Assembly (NCBI GenBank): GCA_025800385.1
Contig: JAOXRS010000136.1
Location: 1-64,000 of the forward strand
Direction: 5' to 3'
DNA: 64,000 nucleotides
Source of the DNA: Candidatus Albibeggiatoa sp. nov. NOAA
Lineage (GTDB): Bacteria; Pseudomonadota; Gammaproteobacteria; Beggiatoales; Beggiatoaceae
Shown here: piece by piece, positions 37,794-49,200 of the stretch
Numbering within the stretch: position 1 is the stretch's first letter
How the letters are laid out: every line of letters starts with the position of its first letter
The notes under the pieces: generated by a model
The model's database searches: none
Told to the model about the DNA's origin: nothing
What the model saw: only the letters and a program-made list of their open reading frames with translations
Program-made: the position numbers and the translations under genes

Positions 37794-40157
37794 TTACTTC
37801 CTTAGTTCTGCATTCAATCGACGTTCGAAAGTAGCCAATAATTGTGAAATTACCTCATCCACTTCCGACTCGGTTAGATTGCGCGAAAATGCTTGAAAAA
37901 TCAAGCCCATTGCTAAACTTTTTTTCCCTAATTCTATACCTTTCCCTTGATATACGTCAAATAACTGTGCATCAATTAAGATATCTGGGGCATTTTCCCA
38001 TACACAATCCAACAGGTCTTGCCATGTAACTTCTTGAGAAATAAGCAAAGCTAAATCTCGGCGCACCGACGGATATTTAGAAATCGCAGAAAACTTAGTA
38101 ACTTGTTTGGCAAGCAAATCATCAAGTTGTAATTCAAATAAAAATACTGGTGCAATCAAATCTAATTCTGCAATTAATTTTGGATGCAACGCGCCGATTA
38201 AACCAATTTGCTTTTCATTATGGAAAATTGCAGCAGTTTGCCCCGGATGCAAGGCTTCATGTTCCACAGGTTTAAAATGATAAGGAATACCAGCTAATTG
38301 TAACAAGGCTTCCACATCGGCTTTGACATCAAAGAAATCAATCGCTTGTTCTTTCACGTCCCATTGTTCAGGATAGCGTGAGCCACATGCGACACCCGAA
38401 ATGCACTGTTGTTGTAGTAATTCTTGATCGGTTTTAACAAAGCGCAAGCCTGTTTCAAATAAGCGAATACGGGATTGTTGGCGTTTTTGATTGTATTGTA
38501 AGGCTTGTAACAAACCTGTCCATAAATTGGTTCGCATCACTGCCATATCACTAGCAATCGGATTGGCTAAAGCAATTGCGCCTGCTGCTGGATTGACTTT
38601 CTGTTGTAACTCAGGATCAACAAAACTATAGGTAATCGCTTCTTGATAGCCATTTTGAGTTAAAGCTGCTTGTAATTGACGCACGCTTAATTCAGGCTGA
38701 TTGCTCAAGTTTAAGCTGGCTTGCGGTGGACGACTTGGGATATTGTCATAACCATGAATCCGCGCAATGTCTTCAATTAAATCGACTTCAATTGCCATAT
38801 CAAAACGAAAGCTTGGTGGTTGAACTGTCCAATTATCACCATTTTGGCTCACAGTCATGCCTAAGCGTTGTAAAATTTCGCTCACATCATCTTGTGGAAA
38901 TGCCTTGCCTAATACTTTTTGAATTCGGCTGCTGCGTAATTCAATGCTTGGGATTGCTGGTAAATCGGTTTCTGATACCACTTCTATAATTTCGCCTACT
39001 TCACCACCTGTAATCTCTAATAACAAGGCTGTGGCACGTTCGATGGCTTTACGTTGTAATTGGAAGTCTACGCCACGTTCGAAACGGAATGAGGAATCTG
39101 TGTGTAAACCGTAACGTCTTGCGCAACCTGCTAGATTTTTTGGAGTAAAAAACGCACTTTCTAAGAAAATATCCACCGTGTCGTCTGTCACAGAAGAATC
39201 TAAGCCACCCATCACACCTGCTAAGGCAACCGCCTGTTCATGGTCAGCGATAACTAAAGTGTTTTCATCTAATTCAACTTCTTGTTCATCGAGTAAGGTT
39301 AATTTTTCGCCTGCTTGCGCCATCCGCACTTTAATCCCGCCGGACAATTTATTTAAGTCAAAAGCGTGCATCGGTTGACCGAGTTCCAATAACACATAGT
39401 TAGTGATGTCGACCACTGGGCTAATGCTACGAATATCGCTACGGCGTAATTTTTCTTGCATCCACAATGGTGTTTCTGCTTTGACATTGACGTTTTTAAT
39501 CACTCGACCGACATAACGCGGATTAGCTTCTGAGCTAAGGATTTCTACAGGTAACGTATCGCTGATGGTCGCAGGAATGTCTGGAATTTCGACGGGGGTC
39601 ACATCTTGGCGTGTCAATAAACCTAACTCACGGGCAAAGCCTGCAATGCTGAGGCAATCGCCACGGTTTGGGGTAATATCAATATCGATGCTGGTGTCGT
39701 TGAGGTTGAAGTATTCGCGAATATCTTGACCCACAGGTGCATCATTTGCCAATGACATTAAACCTTCTGCGGCTTCGGCCAAACCTAATTCTTTAGCAGA
39801 GCAGAGCATCCCGTAAGACGGCTCACCACGCAATTTAGATTTTTTGATTTTCATTGTGCCAACTTTACCGCCAACCATTGCTGTAGGGGCTTTCATGCCT
39901 TCGCACACGTTAGGCGCACCGCATACGATGTTTAACGGCTCATCTTCGCCCACATTAACTTTGCATACGCGTAATTTGTCCGCATTAGGATGTGGCTGCA
40001 CAGATAGGACTTCACCGACCACAACTTTCGTAAATTCACCTGCCACAGGTTCAAAGCTGTCGACTTCTAAACCCGCCATCGTAAATTGTTTTACTACCTG
40101 TTCTGTATCAATAGCAGGATTGACCCATTCTCTAAGCCAATTTTCACTGAATTTCAT
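37794..40157 (-). CDS. pheT: Phenylalanyl-tRNA synthetase beta subunit
   Basis: The 787-residue beta subunit of bacterial PheRS provides editing and tRNA anticodon-stem recognition. N-terminal [14 protein letters not shown], the tRNA-binding OB fold (about 40-150; [20 protein letters not shown]), the B3/B4 editing region (about 210-390; [20 protein letters not shown]), B5 (about 405-475), and the C-terminal ferredoxin-like anticodon-binding domain (about 690-787; [20 protein letters not shown]) are all seen. Length is typical (about 790-800). Unusually, pheS does not precede it: the upstream region is 267 bases of non-coding sequence and then a secreted-protein gene cluster, so the pheS-pheT pair has been split. 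Confidence 0.96.
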   Translation of the reverse strand: MKFSENWLREWVNPAIDTEQVVKQFTMAGLEVDSFEPVAGEFTKVVVGEVLSVQPHPNADKLRVCKVNVGEDEPLNIVCGAPNVCEGMKAPTAMVGGKVGTMKIKKSKLRGEPSYGMLCSAKELGLAEAAEGLMSLANDAPVGQDIREYFNLNDTSIDIDITPNRGDCLSIAGFARELGLLTRQDVTPVEIPDIPATISDTLPVEILSSEANPRYVGRVIKNVNVKAETPLWMQEKLRRSDIRSISPVVDITNYVLLELGQPMHAFDLNKLSGGIKVRMAQAGEKLTLLDEQEVELDENTLVIADHEQAVALAGVMGGLDSSVTDDTVDIFLESAFFTPKNLAGCARRYGLHTDSSFRFERGVDFQLQRKAIERATALLLEITGGEVGEIIEVVSETDLPAIPSIELRSSRIQKVLGKAFPQDDVSEILQRLGMTVSQNGDNWTVQPPSFRFDMAIEVDLIEDIARIHGYDNIPSRPPQASLNLSNQPELSVRQLQAALTQNGYQEAITYSFVDPELQQKVNPAAGAIALANPIASDMAVMRTNLWTGLLQALQYNQKRQQSRIRLFETGLRFVKTDQELLQQQCISGVACGSRYPEQWDVKEQAIDFFDVKADVEALLQLAGIPYHFKPVEHEALHPGQTAAIFHNEKQIGLIGALHPKLIAELDLIAPVFLFELQLDDLLAKQVTKFSAISKYPSVRRDLALLISQEVTWQDLLDCVWENAPDILIDAQLFDVYQGKGIELGKKSLAMGLIFQAFSRNLTESEVDEVISQLLATFERRLNAELRK

Positions 40158-40353
40158 AGTCGTTGTTTCCGTATCCTAATTTTTCAATTATCAATGAACC
40201 ATTCATATTGGGAGAGCATAATAGCAAATGTGGGAAGGATTTTCGATTTTTGAAATAACTTGAATCATTCTAAAAGAGGGAAACTCATAATATGAGCTAT
40301 AAGTAGGCAGAAAAATTGGTAGAGATGAAAGGTTGAGCTTTATTTGCAAATAA

Positions 40354-40389
40354 GAAAAAAAGCCCACTATCCAGTTTGAATAATGGGCT
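40354..40389 (-). terminator. Rho-independent terminator of the giant surface-protein operon
   Basis: On the minus strand AGCCCA / TGGGCT with an extended imperfect stem is followed by seven T's. It lies downstream of the 205-residue pseudopilin-like gene and so ends the transcript running from 53.9 kb. Confidence 0.8.
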
Positions 40390-40424
40390 AGACATTTCAG
40401 GTTGATGACAATTTATTGCATATA

Positions 40425-41042
40425 TTATGGGTATTTACCCTCTAACATGTAGTCATCATCATCGCCAAATATTTTGTTTGGTCCCGCTGATACTATTTTA
40501 AACTCCATTGGGGGGTAACGACTCTGAATTGAAGCCAGCTCTAAAGGCGAAACATGAATATCAAAGTGGGTACCCCAAAGGTCAACAAGCTCTCCCTTTT
40601 CATTAACCTCAGACAAACCGACTAGAATTTGTTGTTTGGGGTTATTGCCTAATAATATTTGAGAGATTTCTGCATTAGTGCCTTGAATGACTTCTTTAAA
40701 AAAGATTGAATGCCTAGAAATTCCAGAAATAATACTTTTCATTTGCATAATAGCTCCAGGGATTGTTTCCACACCTATAGGAGTAAGATCCTCCGCCTCA
40801 ATAGGGGAAGAGTCCTTCGGCCTAACTGTAAGGAGTGAGTCTTTCCACTCAATTATCAAAGTTGAGTCCTTCTTTTCAGATATAGGGATTGAGTTCTTCT
40901 CCTCAACATGTGTCTCCTCACGAGGAGCATTAATAGGATCAGGACTATCCACAACCTGATTATTAGAGTCACGATAAAAGACAATGATTGTTACAAACAG
41001 CACAATTGCTATGATCGCGACTATAATAAGCTTCTTAAGCAT
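40425..41042 (-). CDS. Membrane-anchored protein with pseudopilin-like C-terminus
   Basis: The 205-residue protein has one N-terminal membrane span (residues 3-22, LKKLIIVAIIAIVLFVTIIV), a charged low-complexity linker rich in repeated KDS units (about 27-85), and a globular end. The final 50 residues carry a pattern seen in GspG-type pseudopilins and their relatives: a tryptophan turn in DLWGTHFDIHVSP followed by VSAGPNKIFGDDDDYMLEG, which in pseudopilins is the 'xSAGPDGKFGTxDD' calcium loop. No prepilin-peptidase signal (G-F-T-x-x-E) is present, so it is not a classical pseudopilin. It starts 8 bases after the stop of the 1689-residue gene and is last in the cluster. Function unknown. Confidence 0.65.
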   Translation of the reverse strand: MLKKLIIVAIIAIVLFVTIIVFYRDSNNQVVDSPDPINAPREETHVEEKNSIPISEKKDSTLIIEWKDSLLTVRPKDSSPIEAEDLTPIGVETIPGAIMQMKSIISGISRHSIFFKEVIQGTNAEISQILLGNNPKQQILVGLSEVNEKGELVDLWGTHFDIHVSPLELASIQSRYPPMEFKIVSAGPNKIFGDDDDYMLEGKYP

Positions 41043-41050
41043 TTTACCTC

Positions 41051-44000
41051 CTAAAATAGTGCATCTAAGCGAAACTGTTTAATTCTTGATGCTTGAAAAA
41101 AATATTCTTGAACAAAACTAGCAGACGACTTCATAATGCCAGTTCTATCGTGATCACCCGCAATAATACCTTTACCATTACCTCCCATATGCCCAATCTC
41201 ATGGGCAATCACCATAGCTTCTTGTAACCAAAATTCTACATACCTAGTTTCCCTAATACTTTCTAGGTAGATAGCCCCTATTTTATCACGTTCAACTGCT
41301 ATCCCTAAGAGGCCAGTCTGAAGTCCTGATGGTGGGTCATCATCTCTATCTTTTGCTGGTTGAAATGCAGCTAAAAGATATGCAGTCCAAAGATATTCAT
41401 CACCATACATATTTTTATAACTCCATAAAAAATCTAGAACCTTACCTTCAAGATTGCGCTTAAAAGGTATTTTCTGAAATGAGCCATCTGGCTGCTTCAT
41501 GAACTCATCTGGAATACGTAGCACATCAATATAAGCCTCAGCATAAGCTGTCTTTATCATGCTGTATTGTCCCGATTGAAAAAGTGCATATTGATCCATA
41601 TAGGTTTCTCGATGATATTTACCAACCTGATATTTAACCTCTTTACTCAAATCTATACTTGCTAAAGAATAAGGCAAAGTTATTGGTTTACGCTGCTCAC
41701 CTAGAATATTCAACGTAACATAATCATCATCATAAATTTTAAAAGGTTTGCCTATAACACTACTAAGGTCTATTTTTCCTTCTATAGTTACAATATCTCC
41801 CTTAATCTCACCGTTCCCATCCTTACCGTGTAAATTTGTGTTTGATAGAACTGTATACTTAAGGTTATCACCAATAATTATGAACCCTCTTTGATATCGT
41901 CCAGCTGAGTCTGTCAATTGAATATCCAGATACAAGTCAGTTACGTCTTCTTCTCTTTCGTTTGGTGTGCCCTCATAATGTATAATTATGCGATGTTTAG
42001 CATCCTTAATAGTGTCTCCCTCATCAAAATTCTTTTGATCTCCTGATTCTGGGATAGACTCCATTGAATCTAGTTCTAGCCACAGTTTACGCCAAACCGT
42101 TAACATTGGAGAAATAGAACCGACAAACTCAGTAACTTGCTTATCTTCAGTTGGTATATAGTAAGAAGAGTCAACATCTGTCACAGTTAAACTATTTAAA
42201 GCAGTTGAATCAATGGCAGTGGCTGCTACACGGAAGTTATCCCCAGGTTGAATTGTTAGTTCTACCTCAGCAAGTGCTTGACCTTGAGTATTGGTTTTTA
42301 TAGGTGACGCTAGAGTTGGGCTAATAAGAAGAGCAGCATGGTTATCATTTCCCTGTCTTCCATTTGTGTCTATATCACCATCTGGGTCAACATAATCAGG
42401 CGTTGGATCATCAACATCGAATATCTTAAAGTAGATATCAATATCTTCTATTACGGGTGCAATAGTCGCCTTAATCAAAACTTTATTTCCTATAATACTA
42501 TTTTCTGCCCAAGATGCTAGTGGGCCAGTAAAAACCCTGTTACCCGCAAAAATCCTTTTACCTCCGTCCCAATTTGGATTATCATCAATAGGACTTTTAG
42601 GAGCATCAAATTCTTTCCATTCAACAGATTCAATTGTAATAGAAGTTAATTTAATAACATCATTTCTGGGAGAAGTATCTTCAACAGGAAAAGCGTCACT
42701 ATTTTCAGGTGTAAACACAGCCTTGAGTGTAATATCATTTTTTGATTCACTATGATTCGCGGCTTTAATATGTAGCTTTGCAACAACATTATCAGCTGGT
42801 ACTACCATGCTTGGAGATGGTTGACCTGAAGTCAACTCTACAAGCTTGCCACCAGATTGTTCTTCAAACACTCTAAGCTTGTCAGGAAACGTTATATGCC
42901 AAGAACCTTTGATACCTTCAGGTTTGACTTTTAGATCAGCAGTTAATACCCCATCATCTCCTTTTTCTATATTTGAATTTGTGTTTGAATCTTTATTCGA
43001 GTTCCATTGGATCAGTCCACCTTCTGTATCTTCAGTCTTATCAGCAATATCCTCAATCTGTAAATCAACTTCTAACTGGCCTACTAGCACTTCTATTTGA
43101 TCCGATTGACGAGCTGACTGTCCTACACAATTTGCAGAAGCCTTAACTATATAACGTCCTAGCTCTGTATAAGTATAATATGGCTCTTTTTCAGTGCTGC
43201 CACCTTCTCCATCTCCAAACGTCCATGAATAATCGGAACACGAGATCAATCCACCCGCTGTAAATTTGGCTGTCACTTTTGATGGCTCAGAAGAGTCTGG
43301 GTCTTCTATTGGTAATGGAAGATAAAGCTCATCTTTTTTGAAAAAACTATCTTCTGTGTCTTCTTTTGCTTTTACAACAAAACAACCTTCACCATTCTCA
43401 TCATTATCTAATGTGACTTTGGCTCCAATTTGTGTAAGTGCCATTACTAATAATTTTGCATTCAAATCAAACAATAGCTCGAATCTTGCATTGATATTAT
43501 CAATCTCTTTTTGTCGTTGAGCCTCATCTTGTATTTGCTCAGCATTAAATAAAGCCAAAGCTAAACCTAGCTGTAACTTATTTTGTATCTCTTCAAAGTT
43601 ATCTAATATTATTGTTTTGCGTACAACAATAGTAGGATCAAGTGTAAAGCCGCCCTTACTACCCAATACATTGATAGTACATCCTTCCCAACTGCCGCCA
43701 TTGAAACCACCATCAATTAAGTATGCACCCGCACCTGTCACTGGGTCTTGAATAATGTAGCCAATACCCGTCCAGTTAGAGTGAGTGATGTCATGCTGTG
43801 GAATTGTAACGACTTTGCCCGCATTCACCGCTTCAATAACTTCTTGTTTTACCTCTGGCGTTAATGAAAGCTGAGGTAATATAGCTTGGACATTGTCCAT
43901 AGTTACAGTATAGATCGGAATATTCTGCTCTGCCGCTTCTAACAAAACCTGTGTTGTAGAACGCCCTGGTATCCAACCTTGACCAAATAGTTGATCTAAT

Positions 44001-46120
44001 ACTGACCCTTCTATATATGAGCCATGAATACCAATTTGAGACATGAAGTTAAAACGATCTTGTTCTGTACCGCCTGCAATCACTTGTACATTACGGTCAA
44101 CATCCACTTTTCTAACACCATATGTACCTGTTTGTGGAATACCAAAGGCATATTGAATCGTCAAAGGCATGAAGAATACACCAACTGAGGGCATACGTTG
44201 GTTGTATATCTGATAAGTATCCGCTGCAATACGGTCTAAAAGATCGTGCTCAAACCAAAAAAATAAGCCAAGTTGATGTAAGGTTTCAGCTTTATCTAAT
44301 TTATCTTGATATGCATCTACACGGTTTTGCAACATATTTAGGCTAATACCATTGCCATTGACAGTGAATACAACTTCATCACCTGCTTGCACCTTGCCTG
44401 ATTGGACATAACTTTGATGCGGGTCTGTAAAGGTTAGGCTATATTCTTGTGCTTGACCCATTGTCATAGCCGCCCCTTCTGCTAAAACAATGTCTTCTAA
44501 TTTGAGAACAGGCTTCACTTTCAATAGGTATAGTGGTAATGCGGTGACACTGGGGTTATTCTGATATTCCGCTAATGTTTGGGCATCAAGCTCGGAGGCT
44601 GGAATATAAGTTAAATTCAAACGCTGACTGCGCAAATCTGCCAAGCTTAAAGTGACATTTAGACTTGGATTATCCAGATGTCTGGCTGTTGCATTATCAA
44701 ATAGTTTGACACTAAAAGTATGTCTTAGTGCAGATGGTACACTGGCTGATACTGCGTTTTTTGTTATTAGTGTATAAGGTAGGCCTGCTGCTAAAATAGG
44801 ACGGTTTGCTGGAATGACAGTTTTTAAGCCAAAAATATCTTCTGATGTTGCAGTTGGATGGTTTTGATCAAGATACGTTTCAACTTGGGCTTGATAAGCT
44901 TCAAACTGGTTAAGCAAATAGTCTTTGTCAATACCTTTCGTCCAGCCTTCTGTTTCGTCATATTCAGCATTATCAATGATATGGTCTAATATGCCTTCTG
45001 CATCAAATGGCACTTGGCCTTCAATGTCAATCGGAGAATTAATTTGATGTTGTTTAAAAGAGGCATCTAAAGGCAACCATGTATCACCTTCTTGGTGAAT
45101 AGCACCTCGACTGGGAATAAAGTCAACCCATGCTTCGACCCAAGTATGTTTAACCTTTAAATGAGTAATTTGACCTGCTCGGGTTACTGATGTGGCAGGA
45201 ATACCACCTAAGCTAAATATTTGAATAGCAAGGTCTGTATTTGTCGCTTTAACCCAGTTCGTCACTTTTTCAATCGGTATTTGTACTGTGCCATACGCAT
45301 AACGTGCATGAATACCTGAAGCACGTAATAACGCAATCAGCAAGCTCGCTGTATCTGTTGCATTCCCCGCACGGTTTTCCAAGGTCATTTGACTGCCTTG
45401 CACCGCACCATAAGTAGGTATGAATTCAATATTGTCATGTACCCAGTTATAAATATAAATGGGATCGTAGTTTAGCTGCTGGGCAAGTGTTTCAATCTCA
45501 GGTGTGATTTGCACGCCTTCTGTAGGTAATAAATCATTATTATCTGGTGTATTTGAGGAACGTACTTGCCGAGTTGAACTTATATTATTTTCATCTAATG
45601 CAGGAGCAGGTTTAGAGAAGTTAAATGGTAAGTTATCAAAGTCTATTTCAGGGTGTTTTCCAGAAGTTAACAATGGCTGTAAATGTTGTAAAGCTGCTTC
45701 AAGCTTAGCTGATAGTTCTGTATCACTTGAGTTGATAATTGTATCTAAATTATTCAACAGGGTTGTCATGTTGTTTTGATATGCCGTCACAGTATCAAAA
45801 TGACGCTGCACTATTTCTTCAGGCATTTGCAAATTTTGTAATTGTGTCAGTGTTTGAGCAAATTCAGCTTGCACTGACATGTCAAAGTTAAGCACTTGTT
45901 GCTTGAGAGTGTACAGTTCATCAAGGTCTGTATTTGAACGTATTTGACGGTCTGACGTTGTTAATTGAGTTTGCCAATCTTGTAATCTTGCCTCAATTAT
46001 TTCCAGTGTGGTGTTTAAATCTGTTTCAGCATTTACAACCCTAATTGAAAACAGTCCTATATTACTGAGGATGAGTACTATGAGCAGTCTCACCAGTGAA
46101 GTGTAAAAAAGCTGTCGCAT
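41051..46120 (-). CDS. Giant secreted protein: transglutaminase-like, PKD and metzincin-like zinc motif
   Basis: The 1689-residue product has a signal peptide (residues 1-32, MRQLFYTSLVRLLIVLILSN first), chosen because AAAGGA lies 6-7 bases before ATG 46120. Order: helical/coiled coil (about 36-155); transglutaminase-like domain (about 205-355) with NYDPIYIYNWVHDNIEFIP, RAGNATDTASLLIALLRASG, the histidine His325 in VKHTWVEAW and Asp352 in LPLDASFK; a long beta-rich central region; a PKD domain (about 945-1005, YSWTFGDGEGG); more beta-rich repeats; and at the end HEIGHMGG (His1640, Glu1641, His1644) then GDHDRTGIM, a zinc-binding and Met-turn-like sequence. The transglutaminase domain has no cysteine at the catalytic position (GNATDTAS). 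It follows the 2516-residue gene by 85 bases with a hairpin between them. Confidence 0.82.
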   Translation of the reverse strand: MRQLFYTSLVRLLIVLILSNIGLFSIRVVNAETDLNTTLEIIEARLQDWQTQLTTSDRQIRSNTDLDELYTLKQQVLNFDMSVQAEFAQTLTQLQNLQMPEEIVQRHFDTVTAYQNNMTTLLNNLDTIINSSDTELSAKLEAALQHLQPLLTSGKHPEIDFDNLPFNFSKPAPALDENNISSTRQVRSSNTPDNNDLLPTEGVQITPEIETLAQQLNYDPIYIYNWVHDNIEFIPTYGAVQGSQMTLENRAGNATDTASLLIALLRASGIHARYAYGTVQIPIEKVTNWVKATNTDLAIQIFSLGGIPATSVTRAGQITHLKVKHTWVEAWVDFIPSRGAIHQEGDTWLPLDASFKQHQINSPIDIEGQVPFDAEGILDHIIDNAEYDETEGWTKGIDKDYLLNQFEAYQAQVETYLDQNHPTATSEDIFGLKTVIPANRPILAAGLPYTLITKNAVSASVPSALRHTFSVKLFDNATARHLDNPSLNVTLSLADLRSQRLNLTYIPASELDAQTLAEYQNNPSVTALPLYLLKVKPVLKLEDIVLAEGAAMTMGQAQEYSLTFTDPHQSYVQSGKVQAGDEVVFTVNGNGISLNMLQNRVDAYQDKLDKAETLHQLGLFFWFEHDLLDRIAADTYQIYNQRMPSVGVFFMPLTIQYAFGIPQTGTYGVRKVDVDRNVQVIAGGTEQDRFNFMSQIGIHGSYIEGSVLDQLFGQGWIPGRSTTQVLLEAAEQNIPIYTVTMDNVQAILPQLSLTPEVKQEVIEAVNAGKVVTIPQHDITHSNWTGIGYIIQDPVTGAGAYLIDGGFNGGSWEGCTINVLGSKGGFTLDPTIVVRKTIILDNFEEIQNKLQLGLALALFNAEQIQDEAQRQKEIDNINARFELLFDLNAKLLVMALTQIGAKVTLDNDENGEGCFVVKAKEDTEDSFFKKDELYLPLPIEDPDSSEPSKVTAKFTAGGLISCSDYSWTFGDGEGGSTEKEPYYTYTELGRYIVKASANCVGQSARQSDQIEVLVGQLEVDLQIEDIADKTEDTEGGLIQWNSNKDSNTNSNIEKGDDGVLTADLKVKPEGIKGSWHITFPDKLRVFEEQSGGKLVELTSGQPSPSMVVPADNVVAKLHIKAANHSESKNDITLKAVFTPENSDAFPVEDTSPRNDVIKLTSITIESVEWKEFDAPKSPIDDNPNWDGGKRIFAGNRVFTGPLASWAENSIIGNKVLIKATIAPVIEDIDIYFKIFDVDDPTPDYVDPDGDIDTNGRQGNDNHAALLISPTLASPIKTNTQGQALAEVELTIQPGDNFRVAATAIDSTALNSLTVTDVDSSYYIPTEDKQVTEFVGSISPMLTVWRKLWLELDSMESIPESGDQKNFDEGDTIKDAKHRIIIHYEGTPNEREEDVTDLYLDIQLTDSAGRYQRGFIIIGDNLKYTVLSNTNLHGKDGNGEIKGDIVTIEGKIDLSSVIGKPFKIYDDDYVTLNILGEQRKPITLPYSLASIDLSKEVKYQVGKYHRETYMDQYALFQSGQYSMIKTAYAEAYIDVLRIPDEFMKQPDGSFQKIPFKRNLEGKVLDFLWSYKNMYGDEYLWTAYLLAAFQPAKDRDDDPPSGLQTGLLGIAVERDKIGAIYLESIRETRYVEFWLQEAMVIAHEIGHMGGNGKGIIAGDHDRTGIMKSSASFVQEYFFQASRIKQFRLDALF

Positions 46121-46148
46121 TGTATATCCTTTATAATTTGACAAATAT

Positions 46149-46180
46149 TGCCTAAATCAGCACAGTGGTTGATTTAGGCA
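46149..46180 (-). terminator. Hairpin downstream of the 2516-residue surface-protein gene
   Basis: A perfect 11-base inverted repeat TGCCTAAATCA / TGATTTAGGCA with a 10-base loop lies 26 bases after the stop. No long T-run follows (AATATTTG), so it may attenuate rather than stop transcription into the next gene. A diverged copy lies after the short paralogue at 54.3 kb. Confidence 0.6.
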
Positions 46181-46205
46181 TTTATCATGAAAAAATGAAA
46201 GTTTG

Positions 46206-49200
46206 CTAGTTGGCTAACCCAAGGTAATACAACACTTGTTGTGAGCCATCGGAGTAGGTGATGAGGAAGTCATCTAGCCCATCAGCATTGGCATCAGGTA
46301 TTGCAACTAGATTAATTTTCCCATTGTTAGGGGCTACACCTTGCGTTATTAATTCCGCCAATTGCCCTGAATAGGTTTGCCCTTCTAAGGTAATACGTAC
46401 CTTGCCATTCTCATCAATGAAGCTATCATCAGATAATGCAGCAATAAATGCATTTAAAGTAGCTTGTTGAGTAGTACAATCCGCTGTTGGCCATGCAATC
46501 GCTTCAATATCATTGAATGGTGTCGTAATTTTGGCTTGCTCAACGACTTGACATGCAGCAGCATCGTAAGCGTATAAGCCCAACTGATTATCATTGTGGA
46601 TACCAAATGCTAAGGTGTCATCTGGTAATACTTCTAAACTTTCCACTTCACCTGCTAGACTTTCACACTGTATAGTCAAGCTGATTGCTATTGGATCGTA
46701 TGACCAAAGTGTGGTGTTTTTACCTGTAGGATCAGAGGCGGTGGCATATAGTACGCTGCCATCATTGTTCCATGCCAAACCTTGAACAGGGGTTGTATCC
46801 GCTAATACTAACTGGCCTTGACCTGTGGTGGTATCTATCTGGATCAAACCTTGTTTTGACCAGCCCCATAGTTGTCCTGTCGCATTAAATGATAAGGCAA
46901 CCACATCGTTAAACCCAATGACACCAATTGGCATCAAGTCACCCGTAAATCCATCCACGAGATATAAGATGGCATTCTCATGACCTGAACTTGCATACAG
47001 CTTGTGAGTATATGGATGAATATCCATACCTTCTAAGTCATATTCAGGATAGACAGAACCTAATGCTGCAATTAAGCGTTGGTTAAGATCATAGGTAAAC
47101 AGTTGTGTATTGTTCAAATCTTGATCATGAATTGCATACATGGTGCTACATTCACTGGCCAGCATGTTGTCATGGTTAAAGACTTGGAAATCTAATGTTT
47201 TCCACTCACCATCAATTTGTGCTTGTAGTACGCAAGCATAGTGTGCGGCAGGAAGTAGTTGTGTGAAATAACTCAAAGTTTGACTGTCGCTTCCTTTGGA
47301 TGCTAAATCAATTGTGGCTGTTTCTGTTTCAACAATACTCTGATCGTCCACATTTAATAGTAGATATTGAACAGGTAAATCAGTGAGGCCTTGTGTGCCT
47401 GAATTTGTGATTGTTTCAGTACATTGGTGTATTTGAGAAGGCATAGCTTGCATATCTATATTGCCAGATAATACTAGTGCTAAACTTTCTTGTACTTCAA
47501 ATGACAAGCTTTGTGATGCTAAAGTAGTACCATCTGCATCTAACACAGCCAATTCAATTGTATAAATACCTATCTCTGCATCTTTGAGCATATAAGGTAT
47601 TAATAGCTCTCGTACTCCTTGTGGTGTTAAAGATTGAACTTCGCGAGTCGTCGTGTAGATAATTTGTTGATTTGGATCACGTACAGTAATATGCAATGGC
47701 GCATCGTCAACCAATACATTCAATGTTTGGTTTTGAATTAAGGCATTGAGTTGAACTAGGTCTGTGGTGTGATACACAGGTTTATCTAAACCTAGCGTAA
47801 CATCAATGCTAGCATCATTGCCTTGGGTAATTTCAAACTCAATGCCTGTTTGGTCAACTTGTTTGTTGTTGGCATTGCTTAATTGGGCTTTAACTTGGTA
47901 AGTGCCTGTTAGCCATGTTGCGCTATTCCACTCAATTTGACCTGAGGCAGTTTCACCTGCATCTAAATTGTTGATGACAACAATAGGTAAAGTTGCAATG
48001 GTATCACCTTGAATGTCCTCGATCGTTAATGCAAGATTAAACGAAGTGACATCAGTGTGTTCAAGCGGTAAAATACCCTGATTAGTCACAGTATAGTCAA
48101 TTATAACAGGTGTATTTGGTCCATATTCAGCTGCATCCGTTGCAATAGCTAATTTTCCTGCAAAGTCTTGAACTGAAAGGCTCATGCTGTTGTTGTCTTC
48201 GTTACATTCTGATACTTGATTGTCAAAGTCAACGATAGCGTATAAATCTTCACCATTGGCTAGATTAGTAATACCTTGGAGTTGAACGTCTGTATAAGGC
48301 ACACCTGCTTCAGTATTTACATTCACAGTTCTTAACAAGATACCGCCATTTGTTGGATCACCTTGCCAAAGAGTCAATTTCACCTCTTCTGACCATTCTA
48401 CTAAGCCACCATTGCCAATTCGGGCTTCTAGTGTCAAGCTACCTGCTCCAACTTCTACTATATGGAACTTCGATACGCTTAAATCAGGAGTGCCAATGAC
48501 TCGCATATCTGATTTGACATAACTTGCAATAGTGTTAGCAAAATCATCGACAGTTCCAAAAGGAACGACATAACCAAGATCACTTGTTGCAGGTTTTGGA
48601 AAGACAAGTTCTTCTAAGAACGCGTTATTGGGAGCATCCATCACAACAGCATTTAATACATCAATACCTGCTTCTTCAGCAGCTTTAGCTGCTTCTCTGG
48701 TTCTTTCTGCATTGTTAGGACCACCATCACTCGAAACCATGATGATCTGAAAATCAGTCTTGGGTTCTGCTGATGTGATTTCTTCTGTCGCTCGATAAAT
48801 ACAACTACTGATTGCTGTACTATCTTCTACCCTCCAACTATCCCTAGACAATCGTGCTATTTTTGCAGCTGTCGTACTATTCACAAAAGTAGGAGGTACT
48901 TCTAAGATTGCAGTATATGAGAGCTGTATTACTGTTAGACGTACCGAGTTATTATGTGGTATTAAGTTTTCAACAGCTCTAGCCACACCTTCTGTTTCAG
49001 TATGATACGAAGTCAAAAGACTACCCGAACTATCAAGACATAAAGCTAAGTCAATTGTATTGAATATTGGTGCACCACACTCATTGGTGGAAACAATTAT
49101 ATTATTGATTTCACTGGTTTCAGCAATAGTTTGGTCACTATCAATCCAAACATGAATAGGTGCATCTCGATAAGGTAGCTCACCGTCTATTTCGATGCTT

